DNA of 64,000 nucleotides from JBBDJB01 sp040880125 (GTDB lineage Bacteria; Planctomycetota; Planctomycetia; Pirellulales; JBBDJB01): contig JBBDJB010000041.1 in assembly GCA_040880125.1 (NCBI GenBank), forward strand, positions 1 through 64,000. The letters run 5' to 3'. The first letter of the stretch is position 1. Each line of letters opens with the position of its first letter. Below the pieces are notes generated by a model. It was not told where the DNA came from. It searched no databases and saw only the letters and a program-made list of their open reading frames with translations. The position numbers and the translations under genes were made by a program. Below, piece by piece: positions 56,431 to 64,000 of this stretch.

Positions 56431-58893
56431 TTATTCCCCAGCCGCGGCGATGTTCCAAGCGGCAATGCCATCGTCGCTGGAGACGAGCAGCACCGCCGCA
56501 CCGCCGATGCGGGTCATCGCCAAGCCGCGAATGCGCTGGCCGTAGTGGAAGGAATCGGCCGGTGTGCCATCGGCGCGGACCAGGTGGATTGACCCATCGG
56601 CGCCTGGCAGCAGCCAGCCGCGATCGTCCTCGCCCCACTGCGCAGGCACGATTCGTTCGACCGGATGGGTGAATTCTCCGGTGGGTAAGGCGTACTGCCA
56701 TAGCTCATTGCCGGACGTGTCCAGGCCGACCGCGACGCTTTCGCCAAAACCCACCAGCGCAATTCCGCACAACTCGCACTGACCGTCGCCGTCAAGATCC
56801 GCGGCGGCCAGCGACGTGATTGCACGGCCAGCCACCCGCAGATCGCTGCCGTGCTGGCCCGCTGCGTCCAGCGGCACCAGCGTACCACGCTGATCCACGC
56901 AAACTGCGCGAAACTCCGGCGGGGAGGCTTCCCCCATGAAGGCCACTGCGAAGACGTTCTCCAGGCTGCGATTCTTCCACAGTCGCTCCCCCGCCATCGA
57001 GACGCCCTGCACGCCGACCTGTCCGGAGTAGCCGACCAGCACCTCCAATTGGCCGTCGACATTCAAGTCGGAAAACGCGGCATCCCAGATTCCCTGGTGG
57101 CGACCCTCGGGAAAGCTCCACGTGCGGTTCCACGCGTTATCGTACAAGTGAATCTGCTGCTGAGCCGCGGAACTGGCGAGGAAGTAACGTCGATTTTCGC
57201 CGTCAGCGGCGGTGCGGAGAAAGCTTACCACTGCCGACTCCGGCAGGTCGAGCTCGCGGTGACTCTGCACGTTGCCCTCGGCGTCAAGCGTGGCCAGCTT
57301 CCGAAATCCGTCCAGCACGTGGATCATCGGCTCCGCATTCTCGCCCTCGACGACCAGGACGTTGCCCGGCGTTTCGAGCGAATCGACCTGCCACAGCTTT
57401 TCCATCGTGAGCGACTTCGGTTCGCTGCGGGGTTGGATCTCCGCCTGCGGGATTTCAACGTCGACACTCACCGCGTGCACAGAGGCGTCCGCTAGGCGGC
57501 GCTGGTAGTCCGCTTCCAGGCCTTCGTGCTGAGCCAGCGTGAGCGCGGCGACGTCTTCCCCGTCCAGCAGCATGGCGATCGCGTCGGCCAGGTCCTCGTA
57601 CTGCGGGTGATAGCCGACCTTGTACACGTGAATCTTTCCATTCGGGCCGAGCAGCACGGTGGTCGGGCAGCCGGGGATCTGGAAGTGCTCGGTGCTATGA
57701 CGGGTTAGATCGCGAGCAATCGGCATGCTCGCACCCCAAGACTCAAGCGTCTGCTGCAACTGCTCGCCGGTCACCTCCGGTTGATCCGTACTGACGGCGA
57801 GAAACTCCACCCGCTCATCGCTGCGAAATCGCTCGTACACGTCGTGCAATAGCGGCATCGACTGTTTGCAGGGCGGGCAGGTGGTAAACCAGAAGTCGAG
57901 TACGACAATCTTCCCGGCCAGCGATGCCGCGTCGACCGGCTTGCCCTCCAGGTCGACGAACGAATAGCCTTCGATCGTCTCGCCGACGTGCTGGGGCAGG
58001 GGCGGCGGCACCGGCGAGACGAATTGCTTGACCAGGTGCGCGTCCTCGGGCACCTCGAAGGCGAACGCCTGCGAGTCGATCTTGCCGCCGAGCTGCGCGC
58101 CGGTCATCTCGGCCCACACTTCGAGCTTTTCGATGCCTGCCGAAGGGTCGATCTCCGCCAACAATTCACTGGTAGGAAAGTCGATCCGGCGGAGCGCGTA
58201 CGATTCCCGGTCGATCCAGTAGACCCAGCGATCGCCGCCAGCAGGCACTTCCACCCGATAGCATTCGCGCTGGCCGGCGGTCGCCGGATCGAGCAGGCGC
58301 GGCTCCGCGTCGCCCGGCAGGATCGTCTCTAGCGCATTCCCGCCCAGCAGAAGCCCGATCTGCGGCGGCGCGAATAACTCGTTGCCGCGGGTGATGGTCG
58401 TGTAGAGATAGTCGTCGCGGATGTAGTTGGACGCGGTCAGCTCCAGGGGGGCCGGAAGCTGAAGCACCTGTTGCGGCAGCGCGCCGGGCACGGCCGCCCG
58501 CAGCTTGTCGCCGTCGGAGACGACCATCGCATCGAAGGCATGCATCCGCAATTTGTTCGGGCGCTCGACGACGACGGAGAAAGGAATCGGATCGTATGTC
58601 TGCGACTCCCCGGCGGCACTCTGGCGAGTGTACAGCTCGCCGGCGTCCTGATAGGAGCTGGCGTCTTTGTAAGCTTCGACCATTTGGGCCAGCACCTGCC
58701 GCGCGGAGAGCTGCTGTTGGCCACTGGGGTCGGCCTTCTCGGCGGTGGACTTGGTGCCACAGCCGGCGGTCGTGAAGACACCAACCAACATGAGGCAGAG
58801 ACTTGTCGTGCACAAACAGGAGTGTCTATGCCACCGGTTCGAGGCGCCCGGGAATTGCATGCCGGAATTGTTTATACCGCTCATATTCTCCAT
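56431..58893 (-). CDS. TlpA-like thioredoxin lipoprotein with N-terminal DUF2092-type domain and beta-propeller
   Basis: The 820-residue protein has a lipoprotein-type start (LCLMLVGVFTTAGC, Cys at about residue 44), an N-terminal domain (ASSYQDAGELYTR, RMHAFDAMVVSDGDKLRA; about 65-300) like DUF2092, a redoxin domain (about 310-460) with active site FWFTTCPPCKQSMPLL, and a propeller or VCBS-like C-terminal part with DLDGDGQCELCGIALVG. The thioredoxin part suggests disulfide exchange or cytochrome maturation outside the membrane. Start choice is uncertain: several ATG codons lie between 58893 and 58860, and a dispersed repeat sits within the signal sequence. Confidence 0.83.
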   Translation of the reverse strand: MENMSGINNSGMQFPGASNRWHRHSCLCTTSLCLMLVGVFTTAGCGTKSTAEKADPSGQQQLSARQVLAQMVEAYKDASSYQDAGELYTRQSAAGESQTYDPIPFSVVVERPNKLRMHAFDAMVVSDGDKLRAAVPGALPQQVLQLPAPLELTASNYIRDDYLYTTITRGNELFAPPQIGLLLGGNALETILPGDAEPRLLDPATAGQRECYRVEVPAGGDRWVYWIDRESYALRRIDFPTSELLAEIDPSAGIEKLEVWAEMTGAQLGGKIDSQAFAFEVPEDAHLVKQFVSPVPPPLPQHVGETIEGYSFVDLEGKPVDAASLAGKIVVLDFWFTTCPPCKQSMPLLHDVYERFRSDERVEFLAVSTDQPEVTGEQLQQTLESWGASMPIARDLTRHSTEHFQIPGCPTTVLLGPNGKIHVYKVGYHPQYEDLADAIAMLLDGEDVAALTLAQHEGLEADYQRRLADASVHAVSVDVEIPQAEIQPRSEPKSLTMEKLWQVDSLETPGNVLVVEGENAEPMIHVLDGFRKLATLDAEGNVQSHRELDLPESAVVSFLRTAADGENRRYFLASSAAQQQIHLYDNAWNRTWSFPEGRHQGIWDAAFSDLNVDGQLEVLVGYSGQVGVQGVSMAGERLWKNRSLENVFAVAFMGEASPPEFRAVCVDQRGTLVPLDAAGQHGSDLRVAGRAITSLAAADLDGDGQCELCGIALVGFGESVAVGLDTSGNELWQYALPTGEFTHPVERIVPAQWGEDDRGWLLPGADGSIHLVRADGTPADSFHYGQRIRGLAMTRIGGAAVLLVSSDDGIAAWNIAAAGE
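58810..58835 (-). repeat. Palindromic repeat family A copy inside the lipoprotein signal sequence
   Basis: Read in reverse: GGTGGCATAGACA, CTCC, TGTTTGTGC. It lies in frame and codes for RWHRHSCLCTT, just before the hydrophobic part of the lipoprotein signal. Confidence 0.75.
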
Positions 58894-59058
58894 CCCTGGC
58901 TGATGATGCAGTTTGGCCGGCCGACCGGTCGCGCCGCTCGACAACGCGGATTATTCTCGACCGCGGCGACTGGGTAAAGCTCGACTTGGCCGCAGCCCGC
59001 GGAAGCTGCCGCGTAAATCGCCCTGTGCAGGGGCAGCACTTTGCGCTGCTTGCGCCGC

Positions 59059-59088
59059 TTGACCCTTGCAAGATGCTAGCGATAAGAT
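59059..59088 (+). promoter_or_regulatory. Possible promoter upstream of the LarA-like gene
   Basis: TTGACC (59059-59064) and TAAGAT (59083-59088) are 18 bases apart, followed by a direct repeat CGATAAGATG at 59080 and 59093. The transcript would begin about 50 bases before the gene. The -10 match is partial. Confidence 0.35.
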
Positions 59089-59142
59089 GCGCCGATAAGA
59101 TGTGCCAGAGTAGAACCGCTGACTCGCGTCCCCTTAGATTCC

Positions 59143-60381
59143 ATGCCCCCCACCCTGTTTTATGGCGTCGATGCTTCGCTTTCGCTGGACGTCGGTCCGG
59201 ACGCGGTTCTGGCCGAGTGCCGGGCGCCTCGCGAAGGTTCGATCGCCGATCCGGCGGCTGCGGTAACCACCGCGCTGGCCGCCCCGCTCGACTTTCCCCC
59301 CGTTTCGCGCGCGGCCGTGCCCGGCGACCGCATCGCCATCGCCCTGGCAGATGGCGTGCCGCGGTCGCAAGCGGCCGTCGCCGGAGTGGTGAAGTACCTG
59401 GTCGAGACCGGCACGCTGCCCGAGGCGATCACCGTGGTGCGGGCGTCGAACGGCCACGCTGACGTCGATCCGCGGGCGCAATTGCCGGCCGAAATGGCCG
59501 GCCAGGTCGGATTGGTGACGCACGATCCGGACGATCGAGCGCAGCTTGCCTATTTGGCCGCTTCACACGAGCAGCGGCCGATCTTTGTCAATCGCACGCT
59601 GTTCGACGCCGATCTGGTGCTGCCGATTGGCTGCCAGCGGCTCGATGAAAGTCTGGGCGCGTACGGCGTCCACGGCGGGCTATTTCCGTCGTTTGCCGAT
59701 CGGGACTCGATCGACCGGTTCCGCGCCCCCAGCAGTGCGGAATCGAAGATCCACGTCGCCCGGCGTCGCCAGGAAGCGGATGAAGCGGCCCGGCAGCTTG
59801 GCATCTTCATTACCATCCAGCTCGTGCCGGCGGCCGAGGGACACGTGCTGCACGTGGTGGCGGGCGAACCGACGTCGGTTGCGCGGCAGGCGGCGGCGCT
59901 GTGTGCGGCCGCGTGGCATCACAGCGTGCGGCGGCGGGCCAGCCTGGTGGTCGCTAGCATCGGCGGCGATCCGCACGAGCAGAGTTGGGACAACCTCGCC
60001 CGGGCACTGGCGGCCGCGTCGCGCGTCGCCGAACCGGGCGGCGCGATTGCACTTTGTACCGAACTGGCGGTTTCGCCTGGCACTGCACTGGATCACCTCT
60101 CCGCGGCGCAGAACCTGTCGGCAGCGCTGCGGGAGATTCGCCGCGACCGCTCGGACGACGCCTGGACCGCCTCGCAGCTCGCTCAGCAACTCGACCGCGG
60201 TTCGATTTACCTGCTTAGCGAGTTGGACGACGAACTGGTCGAGTCGCTCGGCATGGCGCCCGTGCAAAGCCCGGAGGAGATCGAACGGCTGGCACACCAC
60301 CACGACACCTGCATTCTGCTCGAAGACGCGCAGTACGCCGTGCCGACTGTTGAAGACGAAGCCGAGGCGGAACTTGCGTAG
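59143..60381 (+). CDS. LarA-like (DUF2088) lactate racemase homologue
   Basis: LarA family enzymes racemise lactate or related 2-hydroxy acids with a nickel-pincer cofactor. The 412-residue product has the family pieces VPGDRIAIALADGVPRS near residue 65, the VTHDPDDR segment where LarA has a catalytic His, and GDPHEQSWDNLARALAAASRV. The nucleotide-binding-like helix after GGAIALCTEL also fits. No larB, larC or larE lies near, so substrate and cofactor are uncertain. It is followed 63 bases later by the YgfZ-like gene. Confidence 0.78.
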   Translation: MPPTLFYGVDASLSLDVGPDAVLAECRAPREGSIADPAAAVTTALAAPLDFPPVSRAAVPGDRIAIALADGVPRSQAAVAGVVKYLVETGTLPEAITVVRASNGHADVDPRAQLPAEMAGQVGLVTHDPDDRAQLAYLAASHEQRPIFVNRTLFDADLVLPIGCQRLDESLGAYGVHGGLFPSFADRDSIDRFRAPSSAESKIHVARRRQEADEAARQLGIFITIQLVPAAEGHVLHVVAGEPTSVARQAAALCAAAWHHSVRRRASLVVASIGGDPHEQSWDNLARALAAASRVAEPGGAIALCTELAVSPGTALDHLSAAQNLSAALREIRRDRSDDAWTASQLAQQLDRGSIYLLSELDDELVESLGMAPVQSPEEIERLAHHHDTCILLEDAQYAVPTVEDEAEAELA

Positions 60382-60444
60382 AAATGCGTTGTCGGCACGC
60401 AGGATTTGCTTGAACCCCGTTCCCACGTCATATCACGTGCAATC

Positions 60445-61449
60445 ATGACTTCGGTCGATGCCACTGAGTATAAAGCCCTGACCACCGGCGTGGGCTGCGT
60501 TCGACTCACCGGCCGCACGCTGATTGAGGTGACCGGCAAAGATCGGGTCAGCTTCCTGCACAACATGTGCACAAACGATGTCCGCCGACTGGCGTCCGGC
60601 AGCGGCATTGAAGCCTTCTTCACCAACGCCCAGGGCAAAATCCTGGGGCACGCGTATCTGTTTGGCGAAGACGATCGCATCTGGATCGAAACCGCACCAG
60701 GCCAGGCCGAACCGCTGCTCGCACATCTATCGAAGTACAAGATCCGCGAAGACGTGCAATTGATCGATCGCACGCCGGACGTCGCCGAGATCCTGTTGGC
60801 GGGTCCCCGCGCCGAATCGCTGCTGGCGCAACTGCTCAGCGCCACCCTGCCAGGCGAGCGGCTTGCGCACGCGAGGGTCGAGTTTGGCGGCACCGGCGGT
60901 GAAGCGGCGGCAAAGTCCGAGGGCGGAATGACCGTCAGGCTCTGCCGTGTCGATTGGACGCAGCCAGCCGCCTATCTGGTAATTTGCGCAGCGAACGAAG
61001 GGGACCGTGTCACGACGGTGCTGAAGAACGCCGGCGCGGTCCCGTGCAGCGGAGAGACCTACCAGGCGGCGCGGATCGAAGCCGGCACCCCGGTCTATGG
61101 CACGGACATCAGCCAGGCAAACCTGCCGCAGGAGGTCGCCCGGGATGAAGCGGCGATCAGCTTCACCAAGGGTTGCTACATCGGCCAGGAAACGGTTGCC
61201 CGTATCGATGCGCTTGGCCACGTCAATCAGCTCCTGGTCGGCGTTCGCTTCTCCGGCGATGCGGTCCCGGCGCCAGAGACGGAACTTTCAATCGAAGGCA
61301 AGAAGCTGGGCCGCGTCACCTCTGCAATTTGGTCGCCGAAGCTCGGCGGTCCGCTGGCCCTGGCCTACGTGCGTCGCGCGGCCGTCGAGCAGGGCAGTGT
61401 ATTGGAAAGCCCTGCCGGCGAGGCGGTCGTTGTTGCGCTGCCGGTGTAA
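60445..61449 (+). CDS. YgfZ/GcvT-like folate-binding protein
   Basis: The 334-residue protein belongs to the aminomethyltransferase-like YgfZ group, which uses folate to help assemble or repair iron-sulfur clusters. The hallmark KGCYIGQETVAR (Cys244) is present. Other family parts: TGKDRVSFLHNMCTNDV near the start and RIEAGTPVYGTDI in the middle. A leading TTG at 60406 is possible, but the ATG at 60445 fits the family. It follows the LarA-like gene, possibly on one transcript. Confidence 0.88.
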   Translation: MTSVDATEYKALTTGVGCVRLTGRTLIEVTGKDRVSFLHNMCTNDVRRLASGSGIEAFFTNAQGKILGHAYLFGEDDRIWIETAPGQAEPLLAHLSKYKIREDVQLIDRTPDVAEILLAGPRAESLLAQLLSATLPGERLAHARVEFGGTGGEAAAKSEGGMTVRLCRVDWTQPAAYLVICAANEGDRVTTVLKNAGAVPCSGETYQAARIEAGTPVYGTDISQANLPQEVARDEAAISFTKGCYIGQETVARIDALGHVNQLLVGVRFSGDAVPAPETELSIEGKKLGRVTSAIWSPKLGGPLALAYVRRAAVEQGSVLESPAGEAVVVALPV

Positions 61450-61486
61450 AAACCGCCCGCTGTAAGGAGCTGCGAACGTTCACGGA

Positions 61487-62671
61487 TCACTTGACGAAAC
61501 TTGCCAGGTGATCCATCCGCTTTTGAAAAGTTGTTTCGAAATCGTGCAGCCGGGCGAACTGCACGGCGGTCTGCGATTTATTCGCGATCTCTTCGCGCCT
61601 GGCAGCGAGCCGCTGAATAATGTCGGCGACCGCCTCGATGTCGTCCATCTCGGCGCCCCAGCCGACGTCGGCCAGTTCCAGCAGCCCGGCGAAGGCCCGA
61701 TTCGTGTAGCCGACGATGGGAACTCCGCAGGAGAGCGTCTCCAGGTACGTGCAGGAGGGGTCGCTCTGCCGGTGCAGCATGACGAAGACGTCGACGTCCT
61801 GCTTGATCTCCGGCAGAAGACGCTCGTAGAAGTCGACCGAACCGGGCAGGTCGACCACGTCTCGCAGCCCGTGGCGCTCGACGAACCCCTCCAGCTCGGC
61901 GTCGAGGTCCCCGGCGCCATAAATGGTCATGCGGAAGTCGACGTTTCGCTGCTTGAGCCGCCGCGCCAGCTCGACCAGGTGATCGGCTCCTTTCATCCGC
62001 ACCAGCCGGCCGGAGAACGCCAGCCGTAGCGGACCGCCCTTTCCAAGCTGCTGCAGCCGGCCTTCGAGCTGGTCGTCTGATAGGATGACGTCCGTTTGCA
62101 CGCGCGTGTCGAAGTACAGCAGCGGCTTGTTGAAGTGACCGTACTGCTCGTACGCGGCGGTGCCATTGATCTGCAGGCCGTCGGCCAGGGCGAATGCCGC
62201 CCGCCGCTTGCGCTCTCCGTTCCACAGAAAGAAATACCGTCGCAGCTTGACGACCGGATTGTTGGTGCTCATCGCCGCGATCTGGTAGCGGGTTTCGAGC
62301 GTGTATTCAATCGCATAGATGCACGCGGCGCCATTTGCCTGGCACAGCCTGGCGACGTGAAACTGATCGAACATGTCCCCCGCACCGAGCACGACCGCCG
62401 CCCCGTCCAGATGGGCCCCTGTGATGGACTCCTTGTCTTGCCGAACAACGCACTGAAAAGGCAGTTCGTCCGGCGATTTAGACACCAAGCCGAAGCTTGG
62501 CGGCTCTGAATTGCCCGCCGACATCGCGCAGCGAATCTCCCCGGGCCAGCACTTCACCTGCAGCAGCATGCCGTCGTAGAACTTGCGATCGAACGTCAGA
62601 CGCTGCCCGTCCCGCCACACCGGCACCGAGGGAAGCATCACCAGGCCGGGGCTCTTCATGCGGGCTTTCAT
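61487..62671 (-). CDS. Glycosyltransferase family 4-type protein
   Basis: The 394-residue cytoplasmic protein is a GT-B enzyme. The C-terminal half shows LRLAFSGRLVRMKGADHLVELA, RMTIYGAGDLDAELE and DVFVMLHRQSDPSCTYLETLSCGVPIVGY, the region where GT4 has its ExxxxxE-type nucleotide-sugar contact; here it reads SDPSCTYLE. It probably transfers a sugar in polysaccharide or envelope glycan synthesis; donor and acceptor are unknown. The start 62671 follows the family; 62722 is the earlier alternative. It is preceded on the same strand by an SGNH hydrolase gene, 62 bases apart. Confidence 0.82.
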   Translation of the reverse strand: MKARMKSPGLVMLPSVPVWRDGQRLTFDRKFYDGMLLQVKCWPGEIRCAMSAGNSEPPSFGLVSKSPDELPFQCVVRQDKESITGAHLDGAAVVLGAGDMFDQFHVARLCQANGAACIYAIEYTLETRYQIAAMSTNNPVVKLRRYFFLWNGERKRRAAFALADGLQINGTAAYEQYGHFNKPLLYFDTRVQTDVILSDDQLEGRLQQLGKGGPLRLAFSGRLVRMKGADHLVELARRLKQRNVDFRMTIYGAGDLDAELEGFVERHGLRDVVDLPGSVDFYERLLPEIKQDVDVFVMLHRQSDPSCTYLETLSCGVPIVGYTNRAFAGLLELADVGWGAEMDDIEAVADIIQRLAARREEIANKSQTAVQFARLHDFETTFQKRMDHLASFVK

Positions 62672-62733
62672 TGTTAGAAAAAAGTTGGCGGCACGTGGTC
62701 GATCTGTGCTTCGCTTAAGCACTACCGACGAAC

Positions 62734-63978
62734 CTAACTGCCCCTGGCGAAATTGGGAAGCGGGCCAGGTCCATGAATGAGCGCCGTGGCGGGTTGTCGC
62801 GTGCGGCGGGCGGTGAGCTCGCTCTCCAGCCCGCGGGCAACGATCTCTGCCAGCTTCGCAGCGCCAGCCGGCGAGTAGTGAATGTAGTCGGCGTACAGAC
62901 GCGAGTCCTTCGGCATCGCCCGCGCAACATCGATCAACAGCAAGTGGTTCTCCGCGGCAACGCGCCGGGTGACGTCATTGTAAAGTTCCAGAGTGCGCCA
63001 CTTCAAAAGGCCGCTTGCGCCGTCAACGTCCATCGTCGCCAGATTCCGCCCGGTCGTCGGATCAATGGCGTCGCCATAAACGGCCGGCTGCGTCAGTAGC
63101 ACCGACTGGATGCCCGCGGTGCGGCATTCGGCGACCAGCGTACGCACGCGCTGCTCATACTCCGGCACGAAAAGGCGGCGATGCTTCGTGATCTCGTCGT
63201 CCATACGGTCGGACGGGGCGACGCGTTCGTCAAGGTTGGCGAAGTCGATCTCGCCGTTGAAAGCCAGCCCCAGATCGTACGCGCGAGCCGTGCGCCACAA
63301 GACCTGTGCCGTGCAGAGCAACTCTGAGTGGCGAATAATCGGAGTCAATCCGCTGGCCTGCGCCGGATCGATGCGGCGATCGTACTCGTTCAAGTCGCCC
63401 CGGCCGACGTCGTTGATCCCCATCAGAAACAGCGCAAAGTCCGGATGAAGCTTGGCGAGAAACTGCCGCATCAGCACCAGGTGCCCAAACGTCGAGTGCC
63501 CGTTCATGCCAGCATTGTTGAGCCAGACATCTTTGTGTTGGGCGGCGAGCAACTTGTGCAGCACGGCCGGCCAGGCATGAGCGTCGGTCAGCCCGACGCA
63601 CTCGGTGGTGCTCCCTCCGACGGTGACGACCGTGGTGGCCGCGTCGAAGTCGTCGGGCTTCTCGGGACCTCGCATACCCAGGGAGTTGTACTCGTTGACG
63701 ATGATCGGATCGATCTTCGTCGCCCCCTCCACGCGGTACCGAAATACCTGGTTCGCCGGCAGGGCAATTTCGTGCGCCCGTAGCGGCACGTGGATAGGGT
63801 TGTAGATCCGCAGCACGATCTCGACCAGCGCCAGCGAGACCATGCCGCCGGCCGCCAATGCGCCCAATCGCATCAACCACGTGCGGAATCGCCGTGTTCT
63901 GATCGACGGCGTTGCCTTTCGGGCCGGTGGCGGATCATCACCGCTCGGTTCGCTATCTACTGTCGTTGCACGAGACAT
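62734..63978 (-). CDS. Membrane-anchored SGNH/GDSL-family hydrolase
   Basis: The 414-residue protein has a membrane helix near the start (LGALAAGGMVSLALVEIVL, about residues 38-56). SGNH blocks are visible: VTVGGSTTE (Ser about 123), NNAGMNGHS (Gly block), LMGINDVGRG (Asn) and ADYIHYSPAG (Asp-x-x-His). This is the form that often deacylates or acylates cell-surface glycans. It is co-directional with the glycosyltransferase downstream, so the pair may act on an exopolysaccharide. The rest of its upstream region lies beyond the window. Confidence 0.87.
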   Translation of the reverse strand: MSRATTVDSEPSGDDPPPARKATPSIRTRRFRTWLMRLGALAAGGMVSLALVEIVLRIYNPIHVPLRAHEIALPANQVFRYRVEGATKIDPIIVNEYNSLGMRGPEKPDDFDAATTVVTVGGSTTECVGLTDAHAWPAVLHKLLAAQHKDVWLNNAGMNGHSTFGHLVLMRQFLAKLHPDFALFLMGINDVGRGDLNEYDRRIDPAQASGLTPIIRHSELLCTAQVLWRTARAYDLGLAFNGEIDFANLDERVAPSDRMDDEITKHRRLFVPEYEQRVRTLVAECRTAGIQSVLLTQPAVYGDAIDPTTGRNLATMDVDGASGLLKWRTLELYNDVTRRVAAENHLLLIDVARAMPKDSRLYADYIHYSPAGAAKLAEIVARGLESELTARRTRQPATALIHGPGPLPNFARGS

Positions 63979-64000
63979 TGCTTGCCGTTCCTGACACAGG

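Overview
This is a G+C-rich chromosomal window from a planctomycete, most likely of the Pirellulales/Rhodopirellula type. The assignment rests on lineage-typical families: two pairs of planctomycete cytochrome plus Tat-exported DUF1501/DUF1552 partner, a YTV-repeat wall-type protein, DUF1559 and DUF1598 proteins, a kinase-fold protein fused to an exported beta-helix, an MfnB-like enzyme of archaeal-type C1 metabolism, and many secreted proteins of unknown function. I saw no rRNA, tRNA, CRISPR array, phage block or transposase. The window is cut at the left inside a proton pyrophosphatase gene and ends at the right just upstream of an SGNH hydrolase gene.

Layout. 1-9.8 kb: pyrophosphatase C-terminus, SpoU methyltransferase, chromate transporter, a forward run (M28 peptidase with PDZ, hisI, concanavalin-like secreted protein, RidA), an HD-GYP protein and an M50 protease. 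9.9-15.6 kb: NUDIX hydrolase, pseudokinase/beta-helix receptor, RmlD-like reductase, HEAT protein, RRM protein. 15.9-25 kb: first cytochrome/DUF1501 pair, esterase, MscL with a zinc ribbon, a small coiled-coil/PIN pair, MATE pump. 25.3-30.2 kb: HicB-like orphan, thioredoxin-fold protein without CxxC, a DUF2238 gene interrupted by a stop codon, GlpF-type porin, HEAT/TPR protein, STN-domain protein. 30.5-43 kb: DUF1552/DUF1592 pair, PHA-system-like protein, mfnB coupled to a membrane protein, sodium:proton antiporter, GH140-like glycosidase and the YTV protein. 43-53 kb: DUF1559 protein, secreted protein, anti-sigma and ECF sigma (a reverse block), thioesterase, ferredoxin, ankyrin-PQQ fusion, DUF1598 protein. 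53.5-64 kb: Cys-rich secreted protein, Hpt protein, divergent phosphoglycerate kinase, TlpA-like lipoprotein with a propeller, LarA homologue, YgfZ-like protein, glycosyltransferase and SGNH hydrolase.

The window reads as ordinary housekeeping mixed with envelope, secretion and signalling genes, in short operons rather than one large cluster. Its most striking non-coding content is a mosaic of several families of short palindromic repeats. One of them (a 9-bp palindromic arm, spacer, 9-bp arm; ten copies recognised) repeatedly sits at gene ends and, in three cases, at or inside the 5' end of a reading frame, where it confuses or supplies the N-terminus. All domain and family assignments come from reading motifs; no database search was run.
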